Shown here one piece after another: positions 7,653-16,937 of a stretch of 64,000 bases of DNA (position 1 is its first letter; each line of letters opens with the position of its first letter). Source of the stretch: Geobacter sp. (GTDB taxonomy: Bacteria > Desulfobacterota > Desulfuromonadia > Geobacterales > DSM-12255); contig WKKR01000001.1 in assembly GCA_009684525.1 (NCBI GenBank), forward strand, positions 1,116,001 through 1,180,000, given 5' to 3'. Both the position numbers and the translations under genes were made by a program. The notes under the pieces are model-generated. The model was not told the DNA's origin and searched no databases. It saw nothing but the letters and a program-made list of their open reading frames with translations.

Positions 7653-8162
7653 ATGAAGCTGATCCTCGCCGCACTCGTCGTACTCGTTTCATCCGTAGTA
7701 GCAGATGCATCGCAGGTCAAGGTTGTCGTATCTGCCACCTCGAAGTCGTCGTCACTGGCAGCATATTACGGCACGCAACTCACCATCCAGGTCCCCCGTG
7801 GTGCCTCGGTGAAACTCGCCACTGCGGCTGTCGATCCGAACGAGATCGATCCCGGCAGCATCGTCCTGGTGAACACCAGCATCCCAGCCGACCAGACCAT
7901 CGTCACTTCCGCCCTGTCACCCGCACCGACAACCACCGATTACGACACCGTCTCCCTTGCAGTGACCAGTGTCAATGGGATCAAGTTCGGCAGCCTGGTA
8001 GCGCTTATGCTCGATGTAAAACCGGGCGTAAGCCTCAGCAGATACTCCAAACTCGTCAACCTGAGTCCGAAGCTCCTGTCGTACAAGCTCTTCGACGCAA
8101 ATGGAAATGAGATATCGACCAAGCTGGCCTACGAGAACCTGAAGACATATATCCAGCAGTAA
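7653..8162 (+). CDS. Secreted protein under c-di-GMP riboswitch control
   Basis: 169 residues from ATG 7653, with AAAGGAG 10 bases upstream. Residues 1-19 form a Sec signal peptide ending ADA. The mature part is rich in Ser, Thr, Val and Leu with alternating beta-strand pattern (VKVVVSATSKSSS, GTQLTIQVPRG) and has no cysteines. It resembles a single beta-sandwich (cohesin-like) domain, but I cannot assign a family. Riboswitch control points to a biofilm, adhesion or surface role. That is inference only. Confidence 0.75.
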   Translation: MKLILAALVVLVSSVVADASQVKVVVSATSKSSSLAAYYGTQLTIQVPRGASVKLATAAVDPNEIDPGSIVLVNTSIPADQTIVTSALSPAPTTTDYDTVSLAVTSVNGIKFGSLVALMLDVKPGVSLSRYSKLVNLSPKLLSYKLFDANGNEISTKLAYENLKTYIQQ

Positions 8163-8184
8163 GCTTCGAGGGGTTCCCCCCAGT

Positions 8185-8922
8185 CTAGGCTGGAAGCTCT
8201 ATCCCCAGCTTTTTCATCACCTGCTTCATGTCCGCCCAGACCTCGCGTTTCATGGCAGGGTTCCTGAGCAGAAAGGCCGGATGAAAGGTGGGCATGAGCG
8301 GGATGCCATGATAGTCGTGGAAGCGGCCACGGAGCCGGGAGATCGGCTCTTTGCTCCTGAGCAGGGTCTGCACGGCAAAGGTCCCCAGCGCAACCACCAC
8401 GTCGGGTGCGATAGACTGTACCTGGCGGAGCATGAACGGATGGCATTGCTCGATCTCCGACGGCAACGGGTTCCTGTTGTTGGGAGGCCGGCACTTGAGG
8501 ACATTGCAGATATAGACGTCACTCCGCTGGAACCCCATTGCCTGGATGATCTTGGTCAAAAGCTGCCCTGCCTCGCCGACGAACGGCTCCCCCTGGAGGT
8601 CTTCCTCCCGCCCCGGCGCCTCTCCGACAAAGACGATGCGCGCCTGAGGATTGCCGACGCCGAACACCAGCCTGGTCCGTCCCGAGGCGAGCTGGCACCG
8701 CTGACAATCTCCCAGTTCCTCGCGAATCAAGGTCAGTGTCTCCCGCTCTCCCGGAGATGCTGCAGCCACGGCGGGTGCAGGCTGCAAAAGCAGGTCCCGC
8801 TCGGTGGGGGAGACCCCGGCATCCATGGCGAGCGGCAGTTCATCGACGCCGCTCTCCTGCAGGTCGACCAGACAGGCCCGCAAGGAACCGAGCAGGCTAT
8901 CCCTTTCATCACCGCTGTCCAT
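8185..8922 (-). CDS. Family 4 uracil-DNA glycosylase (4Fe-4S)
   Basis: 245 residues from ATG 8922, which has the strong RBS AAAGGGAGG. The frame extends upstream to 9060, but that part overlaps the divergent gene. Family 4 hallmarks are present: C73-x2-C76, C144 and C160 as cluster ligands, G-E-A-P-G-R-E-E-D as the water-activating/uracil-binding motif, and the C-terminal HPAFLLRNP loop. It removes uracil from DNA to start base-excision repair. An N-terminal extension of about 60 residues precedes the catalytic core. Confidence 0.93.
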   Translation of the reverse strand: MDSGDERDSLLGSLRACLVDLQESGVDELPLAMDAGVSPTERDLLLQPAPAVAAASPGERETLTLIREELGDCQRCQLASGRTRLVFGVGNPQARIVFVGEAPGREEDLQGEPFVGEAGQLLTKIIQAMGFQRSDVYICNVLKCRPPNNRNPLPSEIEQCHPFMLRQVQSIAPDVVVALGTFAVQTLLRSKEPISRLRGRFHDYHGIPLMPTFHPAFLLRNPAMKREVWADMKQVMKKLGIELPA

Positions 8923-8968
8923 GACACCTCCCTTTACATTTCCATCCATTTCGATTACTGTGATTCCC

Positions 8969-9877
8969 ATGCATGTGGCCTTGATCGCGCTACTGATCGT
9001 CATTGCCCTGCCGGCATCCGCTTTTGCCTGGGGGGGAGGTACGCATCTGCAGCTCGGCACTTATATCCTCAACAACCTGCAGCTTCTTCCCACTGCCGTC
9101 GCTGCCGTCATCGGCACCTACCCCTACGATTTCCTCTACGGCTGCATTGCGGCTGACATCACCGTAGGCAAGAAATTCACCCATTTCCTCCTCAACTGCC
9201 ATCGCTGGCACGTCGGACGGACCGTTCTGGTCCATGCCTCCACGGACCCGCAACGTTCCTGCGCCTATGGCTATCTCGCCCACTTGGCAGCCGACTGCAT
9301 CGCCCACAACTATTACGTCCCGCTCATGACCATGGGGAGCTTTTCCACCCTGACCCTGAAGCACGCTTACTGGGAGGTCCGTTTCGACAGCTATGTGGAG
9401 CGGGAGATCTGGGAGACCGGCGTGAAGGTGGCGCGGGAGCATTTCCAGGAAAACGACGAGCTGCTCAGGAAGGTCATCGCCGAGACCATCTTCTCCTTCG
9501 GCACCAACAAGCGGATCTTCAACTCCATCATGCTCCTGACCCGGCTGGAGAAGTGGCAGCAGGCGATCAGGACGCTCAACGAGTCGTCCCGTTTCACCCT
9601 GGAAGAAATCGACCGCGACGAATACCTGGAACTCTCCAGGGAAGCGATCTGCGACGTGCTGGTGAACATGGAACAGTCGCGCTATTTCCGGGCCGATCCC
9701 ACCGGCGAGCGCGCCCTGGAAGCATCGGAAGCGGTGCGGAAAAATCTCCGCCTCCTCTATCAGAGCGGCAAGGTCAGCAAAAAACAGGCTGAGGAGCTGC
9801 TGGTGGGGTTGAAGCTCAAGCTTGCCGAGTCCATCTGCGACAGCGACACCTTGCAGCAGATCCTGGCAGGGGTTTGA
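8969..9877 (+). CDS. Zinc-dependent phospholipase C-like exported protein
   Basis: 302 residues from ATG 8969. Residues 1-20 form a signal peptide ending SAFA, directly followed by WGGGTHLQLG. A mature N-terminus beginning with W and a nearby His is the pattern of the zinc-dependent phospholipase C/S1-P1 nuclease fold, where W1 binds zinc. More His/Asp ligands follow (HLAADCIAHNYY). It is common in Geobacter-type genomes as a zinc-dependent phospholipase C domain protein; no substrate is known. Its start lies 46 bases from the divergent UDG start, and its stop is 4 bases from the convergent coaBC stop. Confidence 0.78.
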   Translation: MHVALIALLIVIALPASAFAWGGGTHLQLGTYILNNLQLLPTAVAAVIGTYPYDFLYGCIAADITVGKKFTHFLLNCHRWHVGRTVLVHASTDPQRSCAYGYLAHLAADCIAHNYYVPLMTMGSFSTLTLKHAYWEVRFDSYVEREIWETGVKVAREHFQENDELLRKVIAETIFSFGTNKRIFNSIMLLTRLEKWQQAIRTLNESSRFTLEEIDRDEYLELSREAICDVLVNMEQSRYFRADPTGERALEASEAVRKNLRLLYQSGKVSKKQAEELLVGLKLKLAESICDSDTLQQILAGV

Positions 9878-9881
9878 CCGA

Positions 9882-11081
9882 TCAGACCGGCGTGGCCCGC
9901 AGGGCAACGATCCGGTCAAGGATCAGGTCTGCCAGCTCTTCCTTCGCCATGATACCCGGTTCTTCCACCCGGCCGTCGGGGAAGAGCAGCCGCACGATGT
10001 TGGTTTCCACGTCGAATCCGGCACCCGGCTGGCCGACATCGTTGGCAACGATCAGGTCGAGGTTTTTCTCCTGCAGCTTCCTGCGGGCGTTGACCAAGAG
10101 GTCCTCGGTTTCGGCGGCAAAACCGATCACCAGGCGGCCATCCTTTTGGCGCCCCACCTCGGCCAGGATATCCGGATTCCGCTCCATCTCCAGCGTCATC
10201 TGCCCCGCATGCTTCTTCACCTTGGCTTCCGACCGCTCCTTTGGCCGATAATCGGCCACCGCAGCAGCCTTTATCACAATGGAACTCTCCTTGAGCCTTG
10301 CCTGCACGGCCTCCAGCATCTGCGCTGCAGTCGATACCCTGACCGTTTCCGGTCCCCATGGGTCGGGCAAACAGGTCGGGCCGCTTACCAGGATCACCCG
10401 TGCCCCCCGCCGCCATGCCGCGCGGGCAATGGCATAGCCCATCTTTCCCGAAGAGTGGTTGCTGATGAAGCGGACCGGATCGATCTCCTCGCGGGTCGGC
10501 CCGGCGGTGACCAGGACGGTCTCGCCGGCCAGGTCATCCGGCGCGAGGAGCGCGACCGCCTCCTCCAGGATCACGGCAGGGTCCTGCATCTTCCCCTCCC
10601 CTTGCCAGCCGCAGGCGAGCATGCCGGTAACCGGAGCCACGAAGCGATAGCCAAGGTTCCTGAGCCGTTCTTCATTGGCCTTGTACAGGGGATTCTGGAA
10701 CATATTGACGTTCATGGCAGGGACGATGAGGACCGGTGCCCTGGTGGCCATCACCGCGGTAGTCAGCAGATCGTCGGCGATCCCGCTTGCGATCTTGCCG
10801 ATCACGTTGGCCGTTGCCGGGGCGATGACAAAGAGGTCGGCCCGCTCGGCCAGCGAGATATGGCCGATCTCCTGCTCTTCGATCAGGTTGAAGAGCTGCT
10901 GGTGCACCGGGTTGCCCGACAGGGTCTGAAAGGTGAGCGGGCCGACAAACTCGGTGGCAGCCTTGGTCATGATCACCTGGACGGTCGCACCGGCCTTGGT
11001 GAAGAGCCGTACCAGTTCCACCGCCTTGTAGGCCGCAATCCCGCCGCTTACCCCCAACACGATCGTTTTGCCCTGCAGCAT
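9882..11081 (-). CDS. coaBC: CoaBC, phosphopantothenoylcysteine synthetase/decarboxylase
   Basis: 399 residues from ATG 11081 (RBS CGGAGG). The N-terminal flavoprotein decarboxylase starts GKTIVLGVSGGIAAYK and carries the PAMNVNM motif and the active-site Cys region (MLACGWQGEG). The C-terminal ligase domain starts ETVLVTAGPTREEIDPVRFI and contains KAAAVADYRPK and GFAAETED. It joins cysteine to 4'-phosphopantothenate and decarboxylates the product, in coenzyme A synthesis. Complete and normal length. Confidence 0.97.
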   Translation of the reverse strand: MLQGKTIVLGVSGGIAAYKAVELVRLFTKAGATVQVIMTKAATEFVGPLTFQTLSGNPVHQQLFNLIEEQEIGHISLAERADLFVIAPATANVIGKIASGIADDLLTTAVMATRAPVLIVPAMNVNMFQNPLYKANEERLRNLGYRFVAPVTGMLACGWQGEGKMQDPAVILEEAVALLAPDDLAGETVLVTAGPTREEIDPVRFISNHSSGKMGYAIARAAWRRGARVILVSGPTCLPDPWGPETVRVSTAAQMLEAVQARLKESSIVIKAAAVADYRPKERSEAKVKKHAGQMTLEMERNPDILAEVGRQKDGRLVIGFAAETEDLLVNARRKLQEKNLDLIVANDVGQPGAGFDVETNIVRLLFPDGRVEEPGIMAKEELADLILDRIVALRATPV

Positions 11082-11152
11082 GGCACCTCCGGAGTCGGCT
11101 GACAGTACGCTGGACATGATTTTCGGGTCATGCAGCGGCTGCCGGCAGTCAG

Positions 11153-11776
11153 CTATCTGACGTACGGATTGTTTCGTTTCTCCTCGCCGATGGTAGTACT
11201 CGGGCCATGACCCGGAATGACCACCGTCTCGTCGGGGAGCGTATAGAGCTTGGTCTTGATGGAATCGACCAGGGTTTCGAGGGAACCTCCCGGCAGGTCG
11301 GTCCGGCCGATGGAGTCGGCAAAGAGGGTATCGCCGGTAATCACCAGCCCACGATCAGCAAAATAGAGCGAACAGCCGCCAGGGGTATGTCCGGGGGTGT
11401 GCAACACCGCAATGGTGGTATTCCCCACGGTGATGCGCATGCCGTCCGAAAGCTCCCGGTCCGGCGGCGGCGAGTTCTCGGTGGAGAGTCCGTACATGGT
11501 GGCGATCTCCGCTGCCCGCTTGAGCTGCGCAACATCGGCCGGATGGATGAGCAGACTGGCCCCGGTGGCGTCAAGAACCACCTTGTTCCCCCCCACATGG
11601 TCGAAATGACCATGGGTGTTGATGACATGGACGATCTTCAGCTTGCGGCCCGCGGCCAGATGTAGAATCCTTCCCGGTTCTGCTCCGGGGTCGACAATCA
11701 CCCCTTCGCCGTTTCCGCAGTCTATCAGCAGGCAGTTGACCCCGAGCGGGCCGACAACGATCGTTTCCACGTGCAT
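11153..11776 (-). CDS. Metallo-beta-lactamase-fold hydrolase (glyoxalase II-like)
   Basis: 207 residues from ATG 11776, where homologues of the glyoxalase II-like family usually begin (MHVETIVVGPLGVN). The zinc motif is T-H-G-H-F-D-H, with further ligands in HTPGHTPGG, GDTLF and the terminal PGHGP. It is a typical MBL thioesterase/hydrolase. The same frame stays open upstream to ATG 11884 and adds 36 residues (MVRIRIIVAIVLLLTG then AVSAC), which look like a lipoprotein signal. AAAGGGAACAGG lies before ATG 11776, and GGGCGAG sits close to ATG 11884, so either start could be used. Confidence 0.85.
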   Translation of the reverse strand: MHVETIVVGPLGVNCLLIDCGNGEGVIVDPGAEPGRILHLAAGRKLKIVHVINTHGHFDHVGGNKVVLDATGASLLIHPADVAQLKRAAEIATMYGLSTENSPPPDRELSDGMRITVGNTTIAVLHTPGHTPGGCSLYFADRGLVITGDTLFADSIGRTDLPGGSLETLVDSIKTKLYTLPDETVVIPGHGPSTTIGEEKRNNPYVR

Positions 11777-11906
11777 CCTGTTCCCTTTCGCATTCTGTTG
11801 CGGCTGTTCCCGACCGACGCAGGCGCTAACCGCCATTCCCGTCAGCAGCAGGACAATCGCAACGATGATTCGTATCCTGACCATGACTCGCCCGGTTACC
11901 CCCGGC

Positions 11907-13010
11907 TCAGAACAGGTCGAGGTTTTCGTCCTTGAGCCTGGTGAAGGGGTTGTTCTGGAATCCCGCCCGCTCCCGGCCCGTACCGGCCGCAGCACTCTCC
12001 GGTTTCGCCGGGGGCTCTGCCACCGGAAGCGGCGGCAGGATCTGCTCCTCTTCCTCATCCGGAGGGACATCCTTGAAGAAATAGCGGTCATAGAGCCGAT
12101 GATAGGCGGTCCAGCGCGACTGGCTCTCCGGTTCGCGGTTGATATGGGTCCTGATCCCATTGATCTTGGAATCGAGGTCGTCGAGATAGTTGAGGATGGT
12201 CGCCTCCAGGGTCTTGGGGCGCTTGGGCGAACCATACTCGTACTGACCGTGGTGGGAAAGGAGCATATGCTTGAGCAGCATGGCATACCCGTCCGGGAAC
12301 CCCGGAATGCCGGCAATCCTCTCGTGGAGCATCTCGACACCGATGGTGATGTGACCGATCAGCTTCCCCTCGTCGGTATAGTCGAAGGAGCGATAATAGG
12401 TCATCTCCCGCACCTTCCCCACATCGTGGAGAAGCGCCCCCACCACCAGGAGATCCCGGTTGAGCGGTGCGTAGAGGGGAAGGATCGCATCCACCAGGCG
12501 GGCTACGGCCAGTGAATGCTCCAGGAGCCCTCCCAGGAAGACGTGATGCATCCCCTTGGCCGCAGGAGCTGTCCGGTAGCCGGCCATGAATTCGGCATCG
12601 CCGAGAAACGACTCCATGAGGCTCCGCAGGTGCCGGTCCTCCAGGGAGGCAACGAGCCCGGCTAGCTCCTGCTCCATCTCGGCGATATCCCGCGCGGTCT
12701 TGGGAAGGAAATCTGCCAGTTCGACCCGCTGCTCCGGCACCTTGGACAGCTCGGCGATCACCAGCTGCATCTTGCCGAGATAGATGGTGGCCTTTCCCCT
12801 GACGGCAAGGAAATCATCCTTGTCAAAAGCGGCACCCACCACATCCACATTATCCCAGACCTTGGCATCCAGCTCGCCAGTCTTGTCCATCAGCCTGAGC
12901 GTCAGGTACGGCTTGCCGTTCTTGGCCATGGCCGTGGTCTTTTCCTTCACCAGAAAGACCGTGTCCACCTGGTCGCGGTCCTTAATATCCGCAATATAGA
13001 TCTTGCTCAC
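11907..13010 (-). CDS. YhaM-like 3'-5' exonuclease: OB-fold plus HD domain
   Basis: 367 residues from GTG 13010, chosen for AAAGGAG six bases upstream; the frame reaches 13088 without a better RBS. Residues 1-105 are an OB-fold nucleic-acid-binding domain (YLTLRLMDKTGELDAKVWDN). The HD phosphohydrolase domain follows with H-H-V-F-L-G-G-L-L-E-H-S and LLVVGALLHDVGKVREM. This architecture matches the YhaM family, which degrades single-stranded RNA or DNA from the 3' end. The C-terminal 45 residues are Pro/Glu-rich and probably disordered. Confidence 0.9.
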   Translation of the reverse strand: MSKIYIADIKDRDQVDTVFLVKEKTTAMAKNGKPYLTLRLMDKTGELDAKVWDNVDVVGAAFDKDDFLAVRGKATIYLGKMQLVIAELSKVPEQRVELADFLPKTARDIAEMEQELAGLVASLEDRHLRSLMESFLGDAEFMAGYRTAPAAKGMHHVFLGGLLEHSLAVARLVDAILPLYAPLNRDLLVVGALLHDVGKVREMTYYRSFDYTDEGKLIGHITIGVEMLHERIAGIPGFPDGYAMLLKHMLLSHHGQYEYGSPKRPKTLEATILNYLDDLDSKINGIRTHINREPESQSRWTAYHRLYDRYFFKDVPPDEEEEQILPPLPVAEPPAKPESAAAGTGRERAGFQNNPFTRLKDENLDLF

Positions 13011-13126
13011 GTCGACTCCTTTGCCCGTATCCCCCATGCCCGGTACAAACGGGCTGCCGCACCGGGGGAGGCTGCCCAGTAATAGCACACCTCACGGAGA
13101 AACTCAAAACATTGTCGCGGAGCGGA

Positions 13127-14734
13127 TCAGGGGAGAGTATGCGGAGGTGCCCCATCAAGGAGGCCGGCGGCAATGGCGTCTGCGACCTTGATCCCGTCGA
13201 GCGCCGCGCTCATGATCCCTCCCGCGTATCCGGCACCCTCACCGGCGGGATAGAGGCCGCCAAGGCTTGCCGACTGTAGGTCGCTCCCCCGCACGATCCG
13301 CACCGGCGCCGACGTACGGCTCTCCACGCCGATCAGGGTGGCTTCCGCAGTGATGAATCCGCGCATCTTGCGGTTGAAGGAACGAATGCCGTCACGTAGC
13401 GTCGCCGTGACATAGGGGGGCAGCAGTTCCTCCAGGCTGGCACTGCGTATCCCCGGCAGGTAGGTGGTCCTGACCGGACCGCCACCCGGTTCGCCTAGAA
13501 ACGCGAGGAGGTTCTGGGCCGGCGCCCGGTAGTCACTGCCGCCGGCTTTGAAAGCCGACCGCTCCAGCTCTTGCTGGAAACGGATGCCGGCCAGCGGCGA
13601 GCCGTCGGGGAAATCGTTGCGCCCCACCGTGACCACCAGCGCGCTGTTGGCAAAGGGAGAATTGCGAAGCTGGCTGCTCATGCCGTTGGTCACCACCCCT
13701 CCGGCCTCCGAGGCACCCGCGACTACCACCCCGCCCGGGCACATGCAGAAGGAATAGGCCGAACGCCCGCTCTGCCGGTCATTGTAGGCAAGGGCATAAT
13801 CGGCAGCCGGCAGCTGGGTATGGGAGGAAAGCCCGTACTGGATCCGGTTAATCAGCTCCTGGGGGTGCTCGACCCTTACCCCGACGGCAAACGGTTTCGA
13901 TTCCAGCATGACGCCGCGGCGCTCCAGCATCTCGTAGGTGTCGCGGGCACTGTGGCCGGGCGCCAGGATCAGGGCGTCACAGCGAAATTCCGTGGCGTCG
14001 TTGACGATCACTCCCCGCAACCGGCCGGAATCGGTCACCAGGTCGGTCAAGCGTTGTCCGAAGAGCACGCGCATGCCCCGATCTTCCAGGTACCGCCGGA
14101 GCGAACCGACCACGGCCCGCAGGCGATCGGTGCCGATATGCGGTTTGGCCAGGTAGCGGATCTCCGGGGGGGCACCGAACGCCACCAGGCGATCGAGGAC
14201 ATAGCCGATGTTCTCGTCCCGCACCCGGGTGGTCAGTTTACCGTCGGAAAAGGTTCCCGCTCCACCCTCCCCGAACTGGACATTGCTCTCGGGATCGAGC
14301 TGGCCGCGGTTCCAGAAGGACTGCACATCCCGGACCCGGTCCGCAACCGGCTTCCCCCGCTCGATCAGGGTGGCGGTGAGCCCGTATTCGGCAAGCCGCA
14401 GCGCTGCGAACAGCCCGGCAGGGCCGGTACCGACGATGACGATCCGTTGTGAAGCGGTCAGGCAAGGGAACTGGCGTGGTGTCTCCGCGGGAACCGCCAC
14501 CAGATCTCGGTTATCACCTGAGCGATTTAGCAGGGCATCCTCATCGGCGACAGCAAACTGGACGGTGTAGACGAACAGGATCTGCCCCTTGCGACGGGCG
14601 TCGATCCCCTTGCGGATCACGCTGAAATCGAGGATCTCCTCCGTGGCAAGCCCGAGCTGGCGGGCAAGCCGGGCGGGCAGGTTCGATTCGTCGATACCCA
14701 GCGGTAGGAGAAGGTTACGGTACAGAAGCGGCAT
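13127..14734 (-). CDS. NAD(P)/FAD-dependent oxidoreductase (COG2509-like)
   Basis: 535 residues from ATG 14734, eight bases after the stop of the upstream response regulator. After about 105 N-terminal residues the Rossmann motif VIVGTGPAGLFAALRLAEYG binds FAD. Further blocks include GEGGAGTFSDGKLTTRV, LILAPGHSARDTYEML and the terminal GLYPAGEGAGYAGGI, which define this FAD-dependent dehydrogenase family of unknown substrate. Cytoplasmic. Only the fold and cofactor can be asserted. Confidence 0.88.
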   Translation of the reverse strand: MPLLYRNLLLPLGIDESNLPARLARQLGLATEEILDFSVIRKGIDARRKGQILFVYTVQFAVADEDALLNRSGDNRDLVAVPAETPRQFPCLTASQRIVIVGTGPAGLFAALRLAEYGLTATLIERGKPVADRVRDVQSFWNRGQLDPESNVQFGEGGAGTFSDGKLTTRVRDENIGYVLDRLVAFGAPPEIRYLAKPHIGTDRLRAVVGSLRRYLEDRGMRVLFGQRLTDLVTDSGRLRGVIVNDATEFRCDALILAPGHSARDTYEMLERRGVMLESKPFAVGVRVEHPQELINRIQYGLSSHTQLPAADYALAYNDRQSGRSAYSFCMCPGGVVVAGASEAGGVVTNGMSSQLRNSPFANSALVVTVGRNDFPDGSPLAGIRFQQELERSAFKAGGSDYRAPAQNLLAFLGEPGGGPVRTTYLPGIRSASLEELLPPYVTATLRDGIRSFNRKMRGFITAEATLIGVESRTSAPVRIVRGSDLQSASLGGLYPAGEGAGYAGGIMSAALDGIKVADAIAAGLLDGAPPHTLP

Positions 14735-14741
14735 GGGCTCT

Positions 14742-15146
14742 TCAGCACGACGACGTGCAGCCCCTGTCACGTGACAGGAGCTGTTCGACGATGATGACCA
14801 CGTTCAGGGGCGGGGTGGACTTGGGGATATGGAACCTTGCCCCCATCTCGGGGGATGGATGCTCATGGGGAGCCTCCTTGAACATGGAGGTCAGGAGGAG
14901 GATGAGCGGTTTCCGGTCGCCCGAGCGGCGGGCGATCTCCATACAGGTGCTTACCCCTCCCATCCGGGGCATGACCAGATCCGAGATCACAACGTCGGGG
15001 AAATGGTCAAGGTAGGCCTTCACCCCCTCCACGCCATCCGCAGCGGTGACGACCCTGAAGCCGCCTTCGCGAAAGGCCTCGCCGAGCACCTTCAGGTAGA
15101 AGGGGTCGTCATCGATCAACAGGACTGTTCCGCGGTACTGCTCCAT
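14742..15146 (-). CDS. Single-domain response regulator
   Basis: 134 residues forming one receiver domain: acidic cluster LLIDDDPFY, phospho-acceptor Asp56 in VVISDLVMPRMGG, the Thr/Ser switch residue in LLLTSMF, and Lys in HIPKSTPP. No output domain, so it acts by protein contact. It is encoded 28 bases downstream of the response-regulator/kinase gene, its likely phosphodonor. Confidence 0.9.
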   Translation of the reverse strand: MEQYRGTVLLIDDDPFYLKVLGEAFREGGFRVVTAADGVEGVKAYLDHFPDVVISDLVMPRMGGVSTCMEIARRSGDRKPLILLLTSMFKEAPHEHPSPEMGARFHIPKSTPPLNVVIIVEQLLSRDRGCTSSC

Positions 15147-15174
15147 GGTTCGCTTCTCTGCCGGCAGTAGAGGT

Positions 15175-16371
15175 TCAGGCGGACGGGGTGGTCAGGGGGA
15201 GGACTATACAGAATGTTGTACCGTTCTTGTCGCTCTTTTCAACACCGATCTTGCCGCCATAGGTCTTGACGATCCGCAGGACCACCGACAGGCCGAGTCC
15301 GCTGCCCTTGCTCTTGGTGGTGAAGAATGGGTCGAAGATGTTTGCCAGGTGGGCCTTGGGGATGCCGCCACCGCTGTCGCTGACCCGGATGACGATCTCC
15401 TTGCCGTCATGGTCCAGCTGGATCTTCAGGCGCCCTTCGCGGGGCATTTCATGAATGGAGTTGAGGAACAGGTTGACGAATATCTGCTCGATCTCCGTGG
15501 GATCGGCCTGGATTGCCGGGGGGATATTGCGGAAATCACGCTCCACGCGGATCTGCTGCTGCTCGATCTGGGGGCGGAACGCCTCCAGGGTATGTTCGAT
15601 GATCCGGTCGATCCGCATCTCCTTCAGCTCGAACCGGGGGCGCTTGGAGGCATCCAGGAGCTTGCGGACGATGGTGTCGATCCGGTCCACCTCCTTGAGG
15701 ATCTTTTCCACGTATTCCAGCTGCTCCGGGTCTTCCAGGCCGCTCTTGATCAACTGCACGAAGAGAGTGATGGAATTGAGGGGATTCCGGATCTCGTGGG
15801 CAACCCCTGCCGACAAGTAGCCAAGGGATGCCAGTTTCTCGGCCTGCACATTCTCGGCCTGCATCCGCTGCAACGCTTCGGTCTTCTCCTGGACCCTGGC
15901 TTCCAGCTCCATGTTCCAGGCCTCGATCTCGGCCAGAAGGCGTTCGCGCTCCCCCATCAGCTCCCGGTTGCTGATCTCCACCTCGCGGATACGGAGCACG
16001 TTGTCGATCCGGTCAGCAAGGTCCTGGTTGTTGAACGGCTTGAGGATATAGTCGTAGGCGCCGGCCTTCATCAGCTCGACGGCGATCTCCTCGCTCCCCT
16101 TGCCGGTGAACATGATGACATAGGTTTCCGGGAAGCGTTCGCGGATGATCTTGAGCGCCGTCAGGCCGTCGATGCCGGGCATCATGTAATCGAGCAGCAC
16201 CAGTTCGGGGTTCTTGTTCTCGATGATATCGAAGCCGTCCGCCGCATCGCCGGCGGTGAAGACGGTATATCCCCGGTTCTTGAGGATGATCGAGGTGAGG
16301 TCAAGGATGACCTTTTCATCATCGATGATCAGAACGCTGTGCTTTTTGCCGTTGTGCGTGATGTTCTTCAT
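15175..16371 (-). CDS. Receiver-histidine kinase with N-terminal REC domain
   Basis: 398 residues from ATG 16371. Residues 10-125 form a receiver domain with Asp61 ([13 protein letters not shown]). A coiled coil spans about 130-180 (rich in Glu/Arg/Leu). The HisKA motif [13 protein letters not shown] has His192, followed by an HATPase domain with [18 protein letters not shown] and GLGLSVV. No transmembrane segment or sensor domain, so it is a cytoplasmic kinase driven through its own receiver. The start is uncertain: the frame opens to 16434 but no clear RBS was found. Confidence 0.9.
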   Translation of the reverse strand: MKNITHNGKKHSVLIIDDEKVILDLTSIILKNRGYTVFTAGDAADGFDIIENKNPELVLLDYMMPGIDGLTALKIIRERFPETYVIMFTGKGSEEIAVELMKAGAYDYILKPFNNQDLADRIDNVLRIREVEISNRELMGERERLLAEIEAWNMELEARVQEKTEALQRMQAENVQAEKLASLGYLSAGVAHEIRNPLNSITLFVQLIKSGLEDPEQLEYVEKILKEVDRIDTIVRKLLDASKRPRFELKEMRIDRIIEHTLEAFRPQIEQQQIRVERDFRNIPPAIQADPTEIEQIFVNLFLNSIHEMPREGRLKIQLDHDGKEIVIRVSDSGGGIPKAHLANIFDPFFTTKSKGSGLGLSVVLRIVKTYGGKIGVEKSDKNGTTFCIVLPLTTPSA

Positions 16372-16402
16372 GGGATGATGTGCGGCGGGCGAGCCGAAGG
16401 GA

Positions 16403-16430
16403 CAAAGAAAGGGGCAGCATTCGCTGCCCC
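16403..16430 (-). terminator. Rho-independent terminator after the universal stress protein gene
   Basis: On the minus strand GGGGCAGC, a GAAT loop and GCTGCCCC are followed by TTTCTTTG. It lies 41 bases after the stop of the UspA gene. Confidence 0.85.
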
Positions 16431-16471
16431 GCAACCTTTCGTTGTAAGGTATCGTTTCAGGGAAAGTACTT

Positions 16472-16915
16472 TCAGACCATGCGTACCGTCAGCACGGGGC
16501 AGGTGGAGGTTCGCACCACCCGTTCCGCCGTACTGCCGAACAGCAGGTGGTCGATGCCGGTCCGGCCATGGGTACCGAGAACGATCATTCCGACCTTTTC
16601 TTCATCGGCCTTTTTCAGGATCTCTTCGTAGGGAACCCCGGAGAGGATCAGGGTCTCATAATTGCCGTATCCCTGCAGCGCGGTTTTGCAGAACTTCTCC
16701 ATCATGACCTGTGCCCCTTCTTCGATCTCCTTTTCCAGTTTTTCAAAGGAGATATGGGGGACATAGAATCCACGCAGGTCGACCGGTTCGTTGATGACAT
16801 GCAGAAGGATCAGTTTGGCATCGAATTTTTTGGCCAACTCCAGGGCATAGTCGCAGGCCTGCCGGGAGTTTTCGGAAAAATCACACGCGAGAAGGATCTT
16901 GTCGATGGTCAGCAT
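16472..16915 (-). CDS. Universal stress protein, UspA family
   Basis: 147 residues, single Usp domain. It starts LTIDKILLACDFSENSRQA and ends with the nucleotide-binding motif GTHGRTGIDHLLFGSTAE (G-x2-G-x9-G-S/T), so the ATP-binding subgroup. A cytoplasmic stress-associated protein. AGGAGAACTCAACC precedes the ATG. It lies between two response regulator genes. Confidence 0.94.
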   Translation of the reverse strand: MLTIDKILLACDFSENSRQACDYALELAKKFDAKLILLHVINEPVDLRGFYVPHISFEKLEKEIEEGAQVMMEKFCKTALQGYGNYETLILSGVPYEEILKKADEEKVGMIVLGTHGRTGIDHLLFGSTAERVVRTSTCPVLTVRMV

Positions 16916-16937
16916 GGTTGAGTTCTCCTGGTATCGA

